NCBI RefSeq assembly: GCF_964275005.1
Contig: NC_092685.1
Location: forward strand, 29,162,682 to 29,226,681
From: Diadema setosum
Taxonomy: Eukaryota > Echinodermata > Echinoidea > Diadematoida > Diadematidae
DNA length: 64,000 bases
Reading direction: 5' to 3'
In this document: one piece after another, positions 32,480 through 42,964 of the stretch
Layout: each line of letters begins with the position of its first letter
How positions within the stretch are numbered: the stretch's first letter is position 1
The notes under the pieces: model-generated
What the model saw: only the letters and a program-made list of their open reading frames with translations
What the model was told of the DNA's origin: nothing
Database searches by the model: none
Position numbers and translations under genes: made by a program

Positions 32480-33540
32480 AAGAGAACTTAAAAGACCGTG
32501 TTACACCTTTCCGGGCAAGCTACGCGGGCTTGTTGCGAGGAGGGATATTCCAGCACGCAGGAGAATTTTCCGACAAGAATGTTTACGAGTTTCGCACTTG
32601 TTTCTTACTTGCTAGAAGCGTGATACTTACCTTTTACTTGCGTGTATTCCGTATGACCTGCGTGAGAGCTTTGAAACCTATCCGTGAGCTGTTACGAGCG
32701 ACTAACGGGTACTGATAAGTACTTGCGTTGGAGTTGCCTGCGAGGTGCTGCCGGTAAGGGTCTCCTACTGGTATTCTGCGTGTACTTCTGCGTGTACTTC
32801 TGCGAGCGAACCCCCACGACTCACTTGGAACAAGACAGTCAGATAGTTTTGAGCATACTCAAGGCCTTGTCATACCATATCTGGGGAAGTTTTGTTGCTT
32901 GACTTGCGGGGAAACAAATTTGCTACCCGGAGCTCTCCGCAGTCCGCACCTGACAGTACCTATCGCGTATCTCGCCTGTAGTTGCCCGGAGGTGCGCACG
33001 CAAGTCAGATTTAACCGCAGCCAATTTTTGAGCATGACCAAAACTTTTTCCGGGTTAGTCGCGGGGATGCCCGGAGAGGTCCACGCAGAACGCGAATGCC
33101 CTTAGCGGCAGCCCCTCGCAGGCAACTCCCACGCAGGTACATCGCAGTCCCCATATGCAGTCAAGATAATGACATTCTGTACAGTGGGACTTCTGCCATT
33201 CTTTCAGAGGAATTCCGTCACTGAGTTGTCAGCCCCCACGCGCCTGGCACACAGGTCAGTACACAGTATACCCGCAAGTAGAATTTAAGTAGAACGCGTC
33301 CAGCAAGTAAGACACATGCACTGACTCGCCCAAATCCTTGTCCGCTCTCAAAAATTGTCCGGTATGCTGGAAAATCCCTACACGCAACAAGCCCGCGTAG
33401 ATTGCCCGGAAAGGTGTGACAGGGCCTAAACATGGTTGCAGGTAAAAATATCTGCGTGCGAACCTCCGGGTGTCTACGGGTGAGATACGTGCTAGGTACT
33501 GCCATGTGCGGGTCATCTGCGGGGACCTCCGGGTAGTAAA
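32480..33540. repeat. GC-richer cluster of inverted repeats
   Basis: Block A (32480-32670, tacacctttccgggcaagct...) is repeated inverted at 33250-33425. Block B (32925-33010, cccggagctctccgcagtcc...) is repeated inverted at 33435-33540. Another A-like piece (tttttccgggttagtcgcgg) lies near 33045. It probably belongs to one or two copies of an unclassified transposon. ORFs through it are mirror images of each other and are not genes. Confidence 0.7.
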
Positions 33541-34019
33541 AATTGTTCTTCGAAAGTAGCCCCCTTCCACACGACGGAGATTTGCATTAGAATTGAAATA
33601 GAACGATCTGTTGCACACTTGTGTGGAATATTCGGAAAATTGTCAATCCCCAAACTATGCATGTCGAGTCTAAATTTATGGATAGGAACCAAGCGGGGGA
33701 AAGGTAAATCAAAAATTACCAAACTGAGGAGGGTGAGGGAAGGGGTATCTGCATTTCCACATAATAAGGTATGGTGCAGCGGCGTTGATCCATTGTCATG
33801 ATGGGGGGGGGGGGGGGTGGGCAAAAATTGGATTTTGAATATCTGCATTTTCAGACTTGAAATTCGATTTGGTTTATCAAGTTTTGGGCAATTCGCAATT
33901 ATTAATTTTGTAATAAAGCCAAGCAGGAAAGTACAAATTCAGGATATACATGGGCTATTTACCATGGTAAGAGCCGGCTATTATTCAGCATGGGTATAGA
34001 TCCGATCTACTACTGTCAG

Positions 34020-34714
34020 TGGCGTATCTAGGGGAAACGGCGCCCGGGGCAAGCGCGAAAATTGCGCCCCTAATTTCTGAAAAAGTGTTCAACCCCAACC
34101 CCATCCCGGTAGGGACTTTAAACAAAGTCTTCATGATATGCTTTTTTCAAGCACTTAAAAGGGGTCTTTCGAGGGTGATTTAAATGTAGCGAATTTTGAT
34201 AAATTTTGACGAGCGAGCGCAGCGAGCGAGCCGAAAATTTTTGTACTTCAGCTTACAAAACATGGAATTCTTGCCATTTTTTGCTTATCAAATCTTACAA
34301 TTCTAATCAAGATATAGTGCCGGCCTTATAGATAACGATTTATACCAACAAACTGAGGACTTTAAAAAATACTCTAAATTAGTGCGCGCGAGTGAGCCGA
34401 AGTTTGTATATTTCTGTGTCATCATCACGTTTTGTTCTTATCTCTCTTTCTTTATAATAATATATATAAATTTTGGCGAGCGAGCGCAGCGAGCGAGCCG
34501 AAAATTTTTGTATTTCAGCTTACAAAACATGGAATTTTTGTCATTTTTTGCTTATTAAATCTTACAATTCTAATCAAGACATAGTGACGGCCTTATAGAT
34601 AACGATTTATACCAACAAACTGAGGACTTTAAAAAAATACTCTAAATTAGTGCGCGCGAGTGAGCCGAAATTTGTATATTTCTTCGTCATCATCACGTTT
34701 TGTTCTTATCTCTC

Positions 34715-34767
<53 letters not shown>

Positions 34768-35060
34768 TTTGCCGAGCGAGCGCAGCGAGCGAGCCGAAAA
34801 TTTTTGTATTTCAGCTTACAAAACATGGAATTCTTGTCATTTTTTGCTTATTAAATCTTACAATTCTAATCAAGATATAGTGACGGCCTTATAGATAACA
34901 ATTTATACCAACAAACTGAGGACTTTACAAAAATACTCTGAATTAGTGCGCGCGAGTGAGCCGAAATTTGTATATTTCTGCGTCATCCGATCACGTTTTG
35001 TTCTTATCTCTCTTTTTTTATAATAATATACAAGGGCGCCGGAAGCGGGGGGGGGGGCAG
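34020..35060. repeat. three tandem copies of a 270-290-base unit
   Basis: Units begin ataaattttg(a/g/c)cgagcgagcg at about 34195, 34469 and 34762 and share ccgaaaatttttgta, caaactgaggactttaa and gtgcgcgcgagtgagccg. The third unit is preceded by a 46-base (TA)n tract (34719-34764). An element-like start, agtggcgtatctagggg, lies at about 34018, and agggcgccggaagcgggg near 35033 may be the other end. Confidence 0.85.
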
Positions 35061-35584
35061 GGGTGGCACTTAAATTTAGTGTATAGATGGTAGCCTCGTG
35101 TCCTCGAGTGTGCCCGCTGAAACATACCTTTAGTAAACCTTACATTTTTCATTTTCTTCTTTGCTTTCTAGCAGTATAAGAATATGTTTCATTGTTCGAA
35201 CGATGCGATCACGTTTAAGCTTTTAATGAATACATATCAGATAAATTGCAAAGTGAAAGTGGCTCGCTCGTTCTGCCCGTACTTATAGTAAAATGAAAAG
35301 TTTTCATAAGTTATTATCATAGTCCTTCGCAGTGATTTCTTTTACTATTCTTTTACTCAGAAATTTAATTTAAAATGCTCTATAAAAGCGACTTTTATAG
35401 TCTGTTTTTACAAAAAGTCCCTACCGTGGGAGGGGGTATCCCCCTCCCACACCCTCCCCCGCTCGGTCGCTTCACTCCCTCGACGAGGATCTCACACCAT
35501 CACATAATAACCCCCGTATGTTAAGATCATGGTCCTTCCAACTGATTTTTTTCAATATGTTAATTCCCTAGAAATTTGCTTTTA

Positions 35585-35684
35585 NNNNNNNNNNNNNNNN
35601 NNNNNNNNNNNNNNNNNNNNNNNNNNNNNNNNNNNNNNNNNNNNNNNNNNNNNNNNNNNNNNNNNNNNNNNNNNNNNNNNNNNN
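35585..35684. other. assembly gap (100 N)
   Basis: Exactly 100 unknown bases, a conventional placeholder, so the true gap size is unknown. It lies 3' of the decayed minus-strand LINE, just outside the called element. Confidence 1.
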
Positions 35685-36968
35685 AAATCTCTGTCTTTTA
35701 CTTTGATAATTCTCCTTATATGGTTATTTTGATGCACGCTTTTGTCTTTAAAGCTGCACTTCTTTTGTAACCATTGCGATAACATCAATTTCTTAAATGA
35801 GCTACATGATAAACAGTAGTACAATGAGACAAATTATTACGTAACAGATACAAAATATGTCATATAATGACAAACCATTTGATTGATAGTTCATCGACCC
35901 CAATGAGGCGCAGCTTATTCAAAAGGATTTAGTAGTCATCTGTATCGAACGCCTTTTGTAGGTCAAGGGTGACAACTGGCATTTGTCTAGACTCTCGGAC
36001 CAGTCTTCCTTGACATTGAGTAGAGCTGTCGCGATAGAATGCTTTGGTCTAAACCCACACTGAGAGCTGCTTAAGATGGCGTTCTGATTGACTTAAGAGA
36101 AAAGTCGATCGAATGCCAAGTTTTCAACAATTTTAGAAGATACAGAAAGAATTTATATTGGCAGATAATTATTCATATCGCTTTTATAGCCTGACTTATG
36201 TATCGGAATATCACGTGATATTTTCAAATTCATCGGGGCAATGCCTTGACTGAATGATAAATTTATAATATAAGTAAAAGGTTTAACAATAACTGCCACT
36301 ATTTTCCAGAAAGCAGCCGGTATACTATCTGGACTACAAGCCTTATTCTCTTTAAGATTATTGATAACATCTAAGACTTCTTGTTCAGTTACCGGTTCAA
36401 AACGGAAAATATTGTCACAGTTTAATAGCGATATATCACTGGAAAATGATTGTATATTTTCATTTAGCAGGTATTGTCAGAAACTTCAACTCTTTCCTGT
36501 ATTTTTTCGATCAATATCAATAAAGTAATTATTAAAACTATCATCCATTTCAACTTTATCTGTAACATCATATTTATCTTTTTAATACATTTCACAGGAT
36601 TAAACTTATGTGACATTAAACATTTCAATGATTGCCAGATTTCAGCCGATTGACCATTACTTTTATTGATACAAGTTGTAACATAATTCTTCTTCTATAC
36701 ATGGATACGTGCAGTTACTCTAAATTTCGTAAGCGTTTACAATGTTTCCAGTCTTTAGATAAGTCTGAAAGTTTTGTATTTTTCTTCCGTTCATTCCTTT
36801 GTCTTATTAAATTGAAAACATCATTACTAATCCTTGGGGATTCTTTTCCTAGCAGGTGCATGTCGATCAATTACACCTACAATTGCTTTTTCAAACATAT
36901 TATCATTCGCCTCTTTTACATCAGCCATCGATTCAATTTCTTCCCATGATAGAGCTGCAATGTCTTCC

Positions 36969-37560
36969 CTAAGTTTCCCATTGTCGACTTTGTTCAATTT
37001 CTTCCCACTTTATACCTGTGTTCATTTTCCTTACTATCTTTCTTTTTCCCGATCGTACAAAAAACAAAATAGTGGTCGCTGTTTCAATGACGACAGCTCT
37101 ACCATTTTTCTCAGGTTCATTCGTCCAGATTAAATCAATCAGAGTCCCCGTGTCTTTTGTCACTCTCGTGGGGAAAGAAAGTAATTGTTTGCAATTAAAT
37201 CTTTCCATTATTTCACACATTCGTTTCGTGTAAGGAGGCTTATCTAATTTCATAAGGTCACAATTCATATCACTTATATAGAATTACACAATCACGGCTT
37301 GTTGAGTCAAGTCTGTCTAACACTGATTAATAATATATTGGCAGCTTTAGAGTTGGGCGGCCTATACCAGTTAACAATACACGTAGATAACTAGATGGGG
37401 TGTGCGGTCGTTTAGCCTCAATGACAATCATTTCTAAATCGTGAACGAAAAAATCTCTTCTAACAGCATAATCTATATCTTCTCTAATAAAGACAACAAC
37501 ACCTCCGCCTGATCTGCTTCTCTCTGCGTTCGATTGAATAACCTTCACACGAAATTTCAC
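36969..37560 (-). pseudogene. LINE endonuclease domain fragments
   Basis: Two frames encode the N-terminal (GGGVVVFIREDIDYAVRRDF, IVIEAKR, SYLRV) and C-terminal (MNCDLMKLDKPP, LLSFPTRVTKDTGTLIDLIW) parts of the exonuclease-endonuclease-phosphatase fold of LINE polyproteins. About 60 bases and a frameshift separate them. Confidence 0.8.
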
Positions 37561-37990
37561 TTAAGATCACAGAGGTAGGTCGCACTTAAGGTCAGGATAT
37601 AGCGTGTTTACTTGACAATGAGACGTATTTCATCGATGTGCTTTACCAAGGAAGAACAATTTAAATGAACAATTTTCATACCATTGCATTTGTACAATGC
37701 TCGAAAATTTTCTCCGATTATCGGTGGAGTTGTCGTATTTTGATCAACTAATCCTCTCCATTGATAATAAATTAACTGGTTATCAGCGTTTAATGTTTCT
37801 CCTACATATGATGACCCATTATCGGCACCAGTATGAAGTGAGTTGTATTCTAGGTTACATGTCGTCCCCTCTTATGATTCAGATAAGCTTTGACTGACAT
37901 CTACTTGTTCATAAAACGGAAGTTCTTTGAAGCAGCTGTTGAAACATAATCAGTCATCATTAGAAAGGAAAACTATTTCCCCCGCACCTA

Positions 37991-38138
37991 GGGGGGGGGG
38001 GGGCATTTCATGAAGCATTTTTGTCCGACAACTTGTCGGACAAATTTACTCTCAACCAACCAGATGCAAGGGTTTCCGTAGCTTTTAACATTTTGTCAAA
38101 CGAAATATCTGACAAAACGCTTCATGAAATGCCCCCCT
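37991..38138. mobile_element. 150-base MITE with GGGGGGCATTTCATGAAGC ends
   Basis: Inverted ends ggggggcatttcatgaagc and gcttcatgaaatgcccccc enclose about 110 bases. An inner palindrome, tttgtccgacaacttgtcgg, starts near 38030. It is inserted within the LINE remnant, so it is younger. Confidence 0.85.
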
Positions 38139-38231
38139 GAACATCCAAAATGACACCAGTTATCACAATTACTTCAAAAGAGTGCATCTTGTTTAGTTCC
38201 TACTGCTTTTTTACAAGTGATACATGGAAAC

Positions 38232-38715
38232 TTACATCTCTTTGTCATCGTACACAGATGCTGTGAGGGTCAAAAAGACAACGGTGCACCCTATAAGCCT
38301 TTCTAGATCACGGTTCGTGTTGATTCTGACCTTTTTGTTATCCACTGTCAGTGCCGTGATTTTGAAGTCACTCGTCCACGCCTTCCTGTTGTTCTGGCTG
38401 TTCCTGACTTTGCTGAACAGGGTGTGGCGTTCCTTTGTTAGGTGTTCATTGATGAATATGTTGCTCCCTCGCAGTTTGCTTCGAGCACGGTAGATACAAT
38501 CTCTCACGTTGTACCTTGCGAATTTGACGAGAATGGGATTGGGGCTGCGCGAGCCTTCGGAGCGCTTGATCTGGAGACGGTGGGAGCGGTCGATGTCGCT
38601 TGGAGCGAGTTCGATGCCCGGCTCCTGCTTGGTGAGATCTGTGACGATGACGTCAGTATCCTCGGTGGGAGATTCAGCCAGACCGTAGATCCTCAGGCAG
38701 TTGCGTCTACTGTAC
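38232..38715 (-). pseudogene. LINE ORF1 protein fragment
   Basis: An open frame carries the RRM/CTD-like ORF1p part: RIYGLAESPTEDTDVIV, SDIDRSHRLQIKRSE, ILVKFARYNVRDCIYRARSK and GSNIFINEHLTKERHTLF. It ends at the TGA near 38232. The upstream coiled-coil part (38716-38890) is frame-broken. Confidence 0.75.
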
Positions 38716-39855
38716 AGTTCCTGTTCCTACTTGACGTCGTCAGCAACTTTCGTTAGCTTGCTCTCAAGGTCAACAATGGATTTTTTCCAAGATCATGGAC
38801 AACTCTGTGCTTCGTTTGAAGGTCATGGTCGATAGACTCGTGGACTAGCTGGATGACAGAGTCCATGATGGCTTCCTAGACGGCTTATGTGATGACAGGG
38901 AAAAACTGATTAGCATAACGAGATAACAAAATAGACAGGAATATACAACAGCGACAGCAGGTTTGACGAAGAAAAAAGAAAAAAAATAATGTCCAATTCT
39001 CCCTTAGAATAGACAAAGTAGGTCGGAGCATACGTCTCGCAAACAAACCCTTCAACTGCGAACTAGGATACAGAGAGTCCAATCATAAACTTTAATTTAA
39101 AGAGGAATGCAGATTTTAATGGCGGGTAACAAAATAATCCTATAAACCAATCCGATTCTAGCGGGTTGTCGTTATCGGAGTGTAAAAGAAAAAGAAAAAA
39201 AAAACTTTAAGAATGAACGAAAGACTATAAGATTAAAATCGATGTATTTATTACCATAAATTCAATGTTTTTACAACAATTATATGGAATGCAATTATAT
39301 GGAATGCAACACTGTACCAAAATCCAAATATTGACCGTCGCTACACATGTCTCCCAGTGAACATTGTATTGAATTTTTTCCGTGAATTCCTAATTCCAGT
39401 GAAATAGTTTACAAGAAAAGAGTGCAAACCATTGAATCCAAACATAGCAATGACCATGTATGACCCATGTTTTGGCTGGGAGGGAAGGATGGATGGGATA
39501 TATTTCTTATCAACCCAACTGTCCTGGGATTAACACTACAAGGAAAATGTAAAACTCGTAGTATTAGTAACTAATGATAAGAAATTGTAAAATTGGAAAG
39601 TGAAAGAAAACGTTATCTTGTCATTGATGATACTTACTTTTGCCATCTTCAACATTTCGTTGCATTTCACCAGGGAGGCGAGACTCCGTCTCCGTACTCA
39701 CCTCCCCAATGAGAGGGTCGCGAGTGTCGAAAACCAAAAGCAGATCATCGAGAATAAAAAAAGACAAAGACATCAAATCAAACTGTCACACGCTGTTTCT
39801 CTGATATTTTTCTTATCTTTGTATTCATTGTCTCTTTGTGTAACGATAAATATAG

Positions 39856-40136
39856 GGTATCGCCTCTTCATCCTGGATCATGACAGTATCAGGCGATATG
39901 CAAAAACAGACTCAAGCGTTAGTTCAAAGTGGGATAAAAAAGTGAATATCATGAAACGCTTACGTCCACAAGACCTGGCTGTCTCATGTCATACGCTATT
40001 TGTCGTTGGTCTCGGTGAAAAGAGCTTGAGGGTGGAGGTTTTCACCAACCCAATGACTGACCAGCCGGGTGAACTTGTGACCTTACCAACTGGCGTCAGC
40101 TCCAGCACCGCTAGCATAGTCGTCTCGTGTGAATGA
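39856..40136 (+). CDS. propeller gene exon 4 (terminal)
   Basis: A pyrimidine-rich acceptor (gataaatatag) precedes WYRLFILDHDSIRRYAKTD, RLRPQDLAVSCHTLFVVGLG, SLRVEVFTNP and ends ASIVVSCE plus stop. RPQDLAVSCHTLFVVG repeats the strand pattern seen in exon 3 (IGGIAVDD...LFILD), consistent with propeller blades. A longer open frame from 39600 runs through the intron and is not meaningful. A cryptic donor (tcgt|gtgaat) overlaps the stop, so an extension cannot be excluded. Confidence 0.55.
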
Positions 40137-40650
40137 TAAAAGTTGGCCAAACTTTCAATGAGCCCCACCACAATCACATGGTTAAATTCTGGAATCTATC
40201 GTTTAATAGCTGAAACAATGTGAAAAGACGTATTGGTGTGCATACGACTCTGAAGGTAATCCGATCATCTTGCAATCACGTAGGTTACCTATCAAGTATT
40301 TCTAGAATCCTCATCTTATACGCAGATGAAGATACAATTAATATTTGCTTTTTTTTTTGTGATCTGACTTTACAAAAGAAAAAAAAAGACTGCCTTGTCT
40401 GAAAATTGATACAAAGTGAATTGTCATTGCCGAAAGAGGGCAATATATTGCGTCTGTATGTTTATCGATTCCCGCCCACTGGTTTACGTCCTTGGACGAT
40501 GTGTCTTTACTCACTATGTCCCTCTTGGTCCAGGCCTATAGATGGGTGACTAGCTGGCAACGCTAGGGTAATAAAGATAGCAGTGCCCTCTGGCATAGAG
40601 CAATGGCAGCATTGAAGAGGCTGTACCCTGGATAAAGAAGGCCTAATTAT

Positions 40651-42119
40651 TATAGGTTTTCCCGGTCAATTTCATACTTTTGTCATTCAAGTTCCTATTC
40701 CGAGCATTCAATTTCACGCATTCCACGCTCGCAGCACTGAATCAGCAATCAAATTCAAAATCCGGTCATTCGAATTCACTATCCGAGCATTCAAATTCAC
40801 TCTCGGAGCATTCAAATTCGCTATCGGAACATTCAAATTCACTATCGGAGCATTCAAATTTAAGAGAGGAGCACGCATTTCATCATTGAGCATTCAAATT
40901 CATGTCAAGCTGGCGACGGAATCTCGTCGGTCATTCAAATTCGTGAATAGGCAACCATGTTCCGAATAACTGCATTCAATTTAAAAGAAGTCCTGAATTC
41001 AGTTAGTTTGGGGAAGTGTATGCATGTGTTTCTCACTTGGCTTTGGATATATTGGGATTTATGATTATTATTTATTTTACAGTAGAGGTCCACCTGTTAA
41101 TTGACAATTTTGAACTCGCGCTTAGCAAATAGGAATATACAGGCACATGTCCCTCGGATTGGACATAAAATGGAGGTCCCACGTGTAAAAGAGTCACAAC
41201 TCATGCACGTAAAAGATCCCACTTCATTATTCATCGCAAAGAGCAAAACATCTAACTGGACCCCATATAGAAGACCAGCTTTTGCAGCTGAATATGGGTT
41301 ATCCAGCCATCTTCTTTGATAGAAAATGAAACAAACAAAAATTAGGCACTGTATAGGTTTACAGACGAGCATAATACGGAGGGTTGGTTGACACTTTCGA
41401 GGAAAAAAAAAACACAATTTCGACTATTTTGAAAAGCATACATGAGTATTTTATACGTGTTGTTTGTTGTGTATTGCTGTCTTATTGATTTAATTTTGCG
41501 GGACTATGTGAGATCATTGTGTGTCAGTTTGTCTTAAATTGATGAATTGTCATTAATGTGGTTGGTGTTAGGGCGTTGCAGTATCATCAAGAAATATGAT
41601 TACTCGTCGTTGTGTTGTTTGGATGCACTGCTGATTGGACATTGCAATATGAAATTTATTGAGATGAATAACAAAGAATACATTTACAGAGAACAATGCA
41701 GAACATGTTAACAATCCTAATTACACTATATGCAAGCATTCATTGGTTGTGTTGGCCCTTTTTCCTTTCTTAAAAGTCTCCTCCATTTTCCTCGTTAAAT
41801 TGATTGCACGAAGTAGGAACTTGATCGCCTAAAAATGAATTTGAACGCTCCAAACAAGCTCATTGGGACTATCACGTGACTATCGCATGAATTTGAATGC
41901 ACGAGTATATAGGAAAGTCGGTGCTCGCATTTTTAAATTGAATGCCCAATCGTGAAATTGATTTCACGAAAACGAAATAGAATGCTCATAAATGAAATTG
42001 ATCGCTCGGATTCTGAATTTGAATGCCCCAATATTTTCGCGTGCGTGCGCTGTGTGAATTTGAATGCACATTAATGAATTTGAGTGACAAAAGTATGAAA
42101 TTGACCGGGAAAACCTATA
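40651..42119. mobile_element. foldback-type element, copy 1 (35-bp perfect TIR)
   Basis: TIRs begin TATAGGTTTTCCCGGTCAAT and are identical for 35 bases at 40651-40685 and 42085-42119. Both arms contain tandem-like CATTCAAATTC units (about 21 bases: gagcattcaaattcactatc on the left, the reverse complement pattern gaatttgaatgc on the right). The interior (41000-41820) has no transposase but holds a SINE-body-like stretch. A second copy of the family is at 56388-57679. Confidence 0.85.
41140..41330 (+). mobile_element. SINE body remnant inside the foldback element
   Basis: Segments such as gacataaaatggaggtccc, cacgtaaaagatccca, tcatcgcaaagagc and gcagctgaatatgggttatc resemble the conserved tRNA-unrelated body of SINEs in marine deuterostomes. 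This is from memory of the pattern; a repeat-library search is needed. The tRNA head is missing. Confidence 0.4.
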
Positions 42120-42964
42120 TTATCATCATTATTATTACTATTTTTGTTATCGTAATCATTATTATTATTAATTTGTTTAGTTTGTACAAATTTAGAAATT
42201 GTCATTAGATTGATATGTGATTACATTGTATATCATATTTTTCTTACAATATAAACGTTGTTGCTAATTATTGGGATGTTGCTTACTGAGCATTTGCATT
42301 AACTTTATTTCCCAATGAAATAAGCTAATTCTGCTTCTGAAACATTTTGTAGATTTATTATGTCCACGTGCCTGTACGAAGATGTACCTGTATTACTGAA
42401 AACATTTTTGCCATTACTGATATATACGGAAAATTGATAAACAAGTGGTCTTGATGAAAGGTGAACACTTCTTAAAGTTGTTGAGGAAAGTCTCGTATTT
42501 AAAAGCCATTGACTTTTATATTCAGTTCCAGTTTATTTTCATATTTTACTTTACATGGATGTGATATATGCATATACTAACAAAAAAACACGATAAAAAT
42601 ATAGTATGGAATGGATCGAGAGTAGAAAGTGTGCTAGGGTTCGTTATCTTAATGAGATGTGAAATAAGAATGAACCGTAAAGCAAAGCTTCCATGAACAA
42701 ATACAAATGAAAATTTGTTTCGCAATGGGGCATGACACAAAATACTGATGACATGAGAGCTAAAAAGCAAGATAGAAATGCCAAAAGAAGCAAAGGGAAA
42801 TTGAGAGAGAAGAACAACAATTGAAGAAAAGAACAACAACTAAGTGAAAAAACACAAACAAGCTGACATACTAGCAAACGAGCATATCTCCATCATGTTT
42901 AAAGTATGATAACTAGTGTATTGATTATATCGGAGCATAAAAACTGAAACCAAACGTAAAGAAA

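Larger units (their letters stand above)
35880..38890 (-). mobile_element. decayed LINE with ORF1, endonuclease and RT remnants
   Basis: Reading on the minus strand: an ORF1-type protein (about 38715-38232; RIYGLAESPTEDTD, DIDRSHRLQIK, ARSKLRGSNIFINEHLTKER), an AP-like endonuclease (37560-37327 with RSGGGVVVFIREDIDYAVRR, and 37268-36969 with CKQLLSFPTRVTKDTGTLID), then RT pieces ending near 35885 (VTLDLQKAFDT, then a stop, then ILLNKLRLIGVDELSIKWF). Frames are broken many times, so it is inactive. It lies in the last intron of the propeller gene. Confidence 0.85.
24383..40136 (+). pseudogene. YWTD (LDL-receptor class B-like) beta-propeller gene, frameshifted in exon 2
   Basis: Four exons are supported: 24383-24422, 26063-26277, 27385-27579 and 39856-40136, all joined in phase 1 and ending in a stop at 40134-40136. 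The predicted product is a signal peptide and about 230 residues of propeller-like repeats (DRQDQVIYWTNDAFEIVRAD, SKRALFVGVE, YRLFILDHDSIRRYA, CHTLFVVGLG), similar to the YWTD repeats of LDL-receptor relatives, which mediate extracellular protein contacts. Exon 2 is 215 bases, one short of a multiple of three, and its frame shifts within about 26112-26125. Either this copy is inactive or one base is missing from the assembly. No transmembrane exon was found in frame, so the product would be secreted. Exon 4 is assigned by phase and similarity across 12 kb of transposon-filled intron. Confidence 0.55.

Noticed and set aside
32407..33618. Plus and minus ORFs of 60-120 codons in the GC-richer cluster
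   Set aside because: They are mirror translations of inverted DNA repeats (for example TPFRASYAGLLRGGIFQH on plus against TPFRAIYAGLLRVGIFQH on minus).
38442..38756. 104-codon plus-strand ORF
   Set aside because: Antisense shadow of the LINE ORF1 protein on the minus strand.
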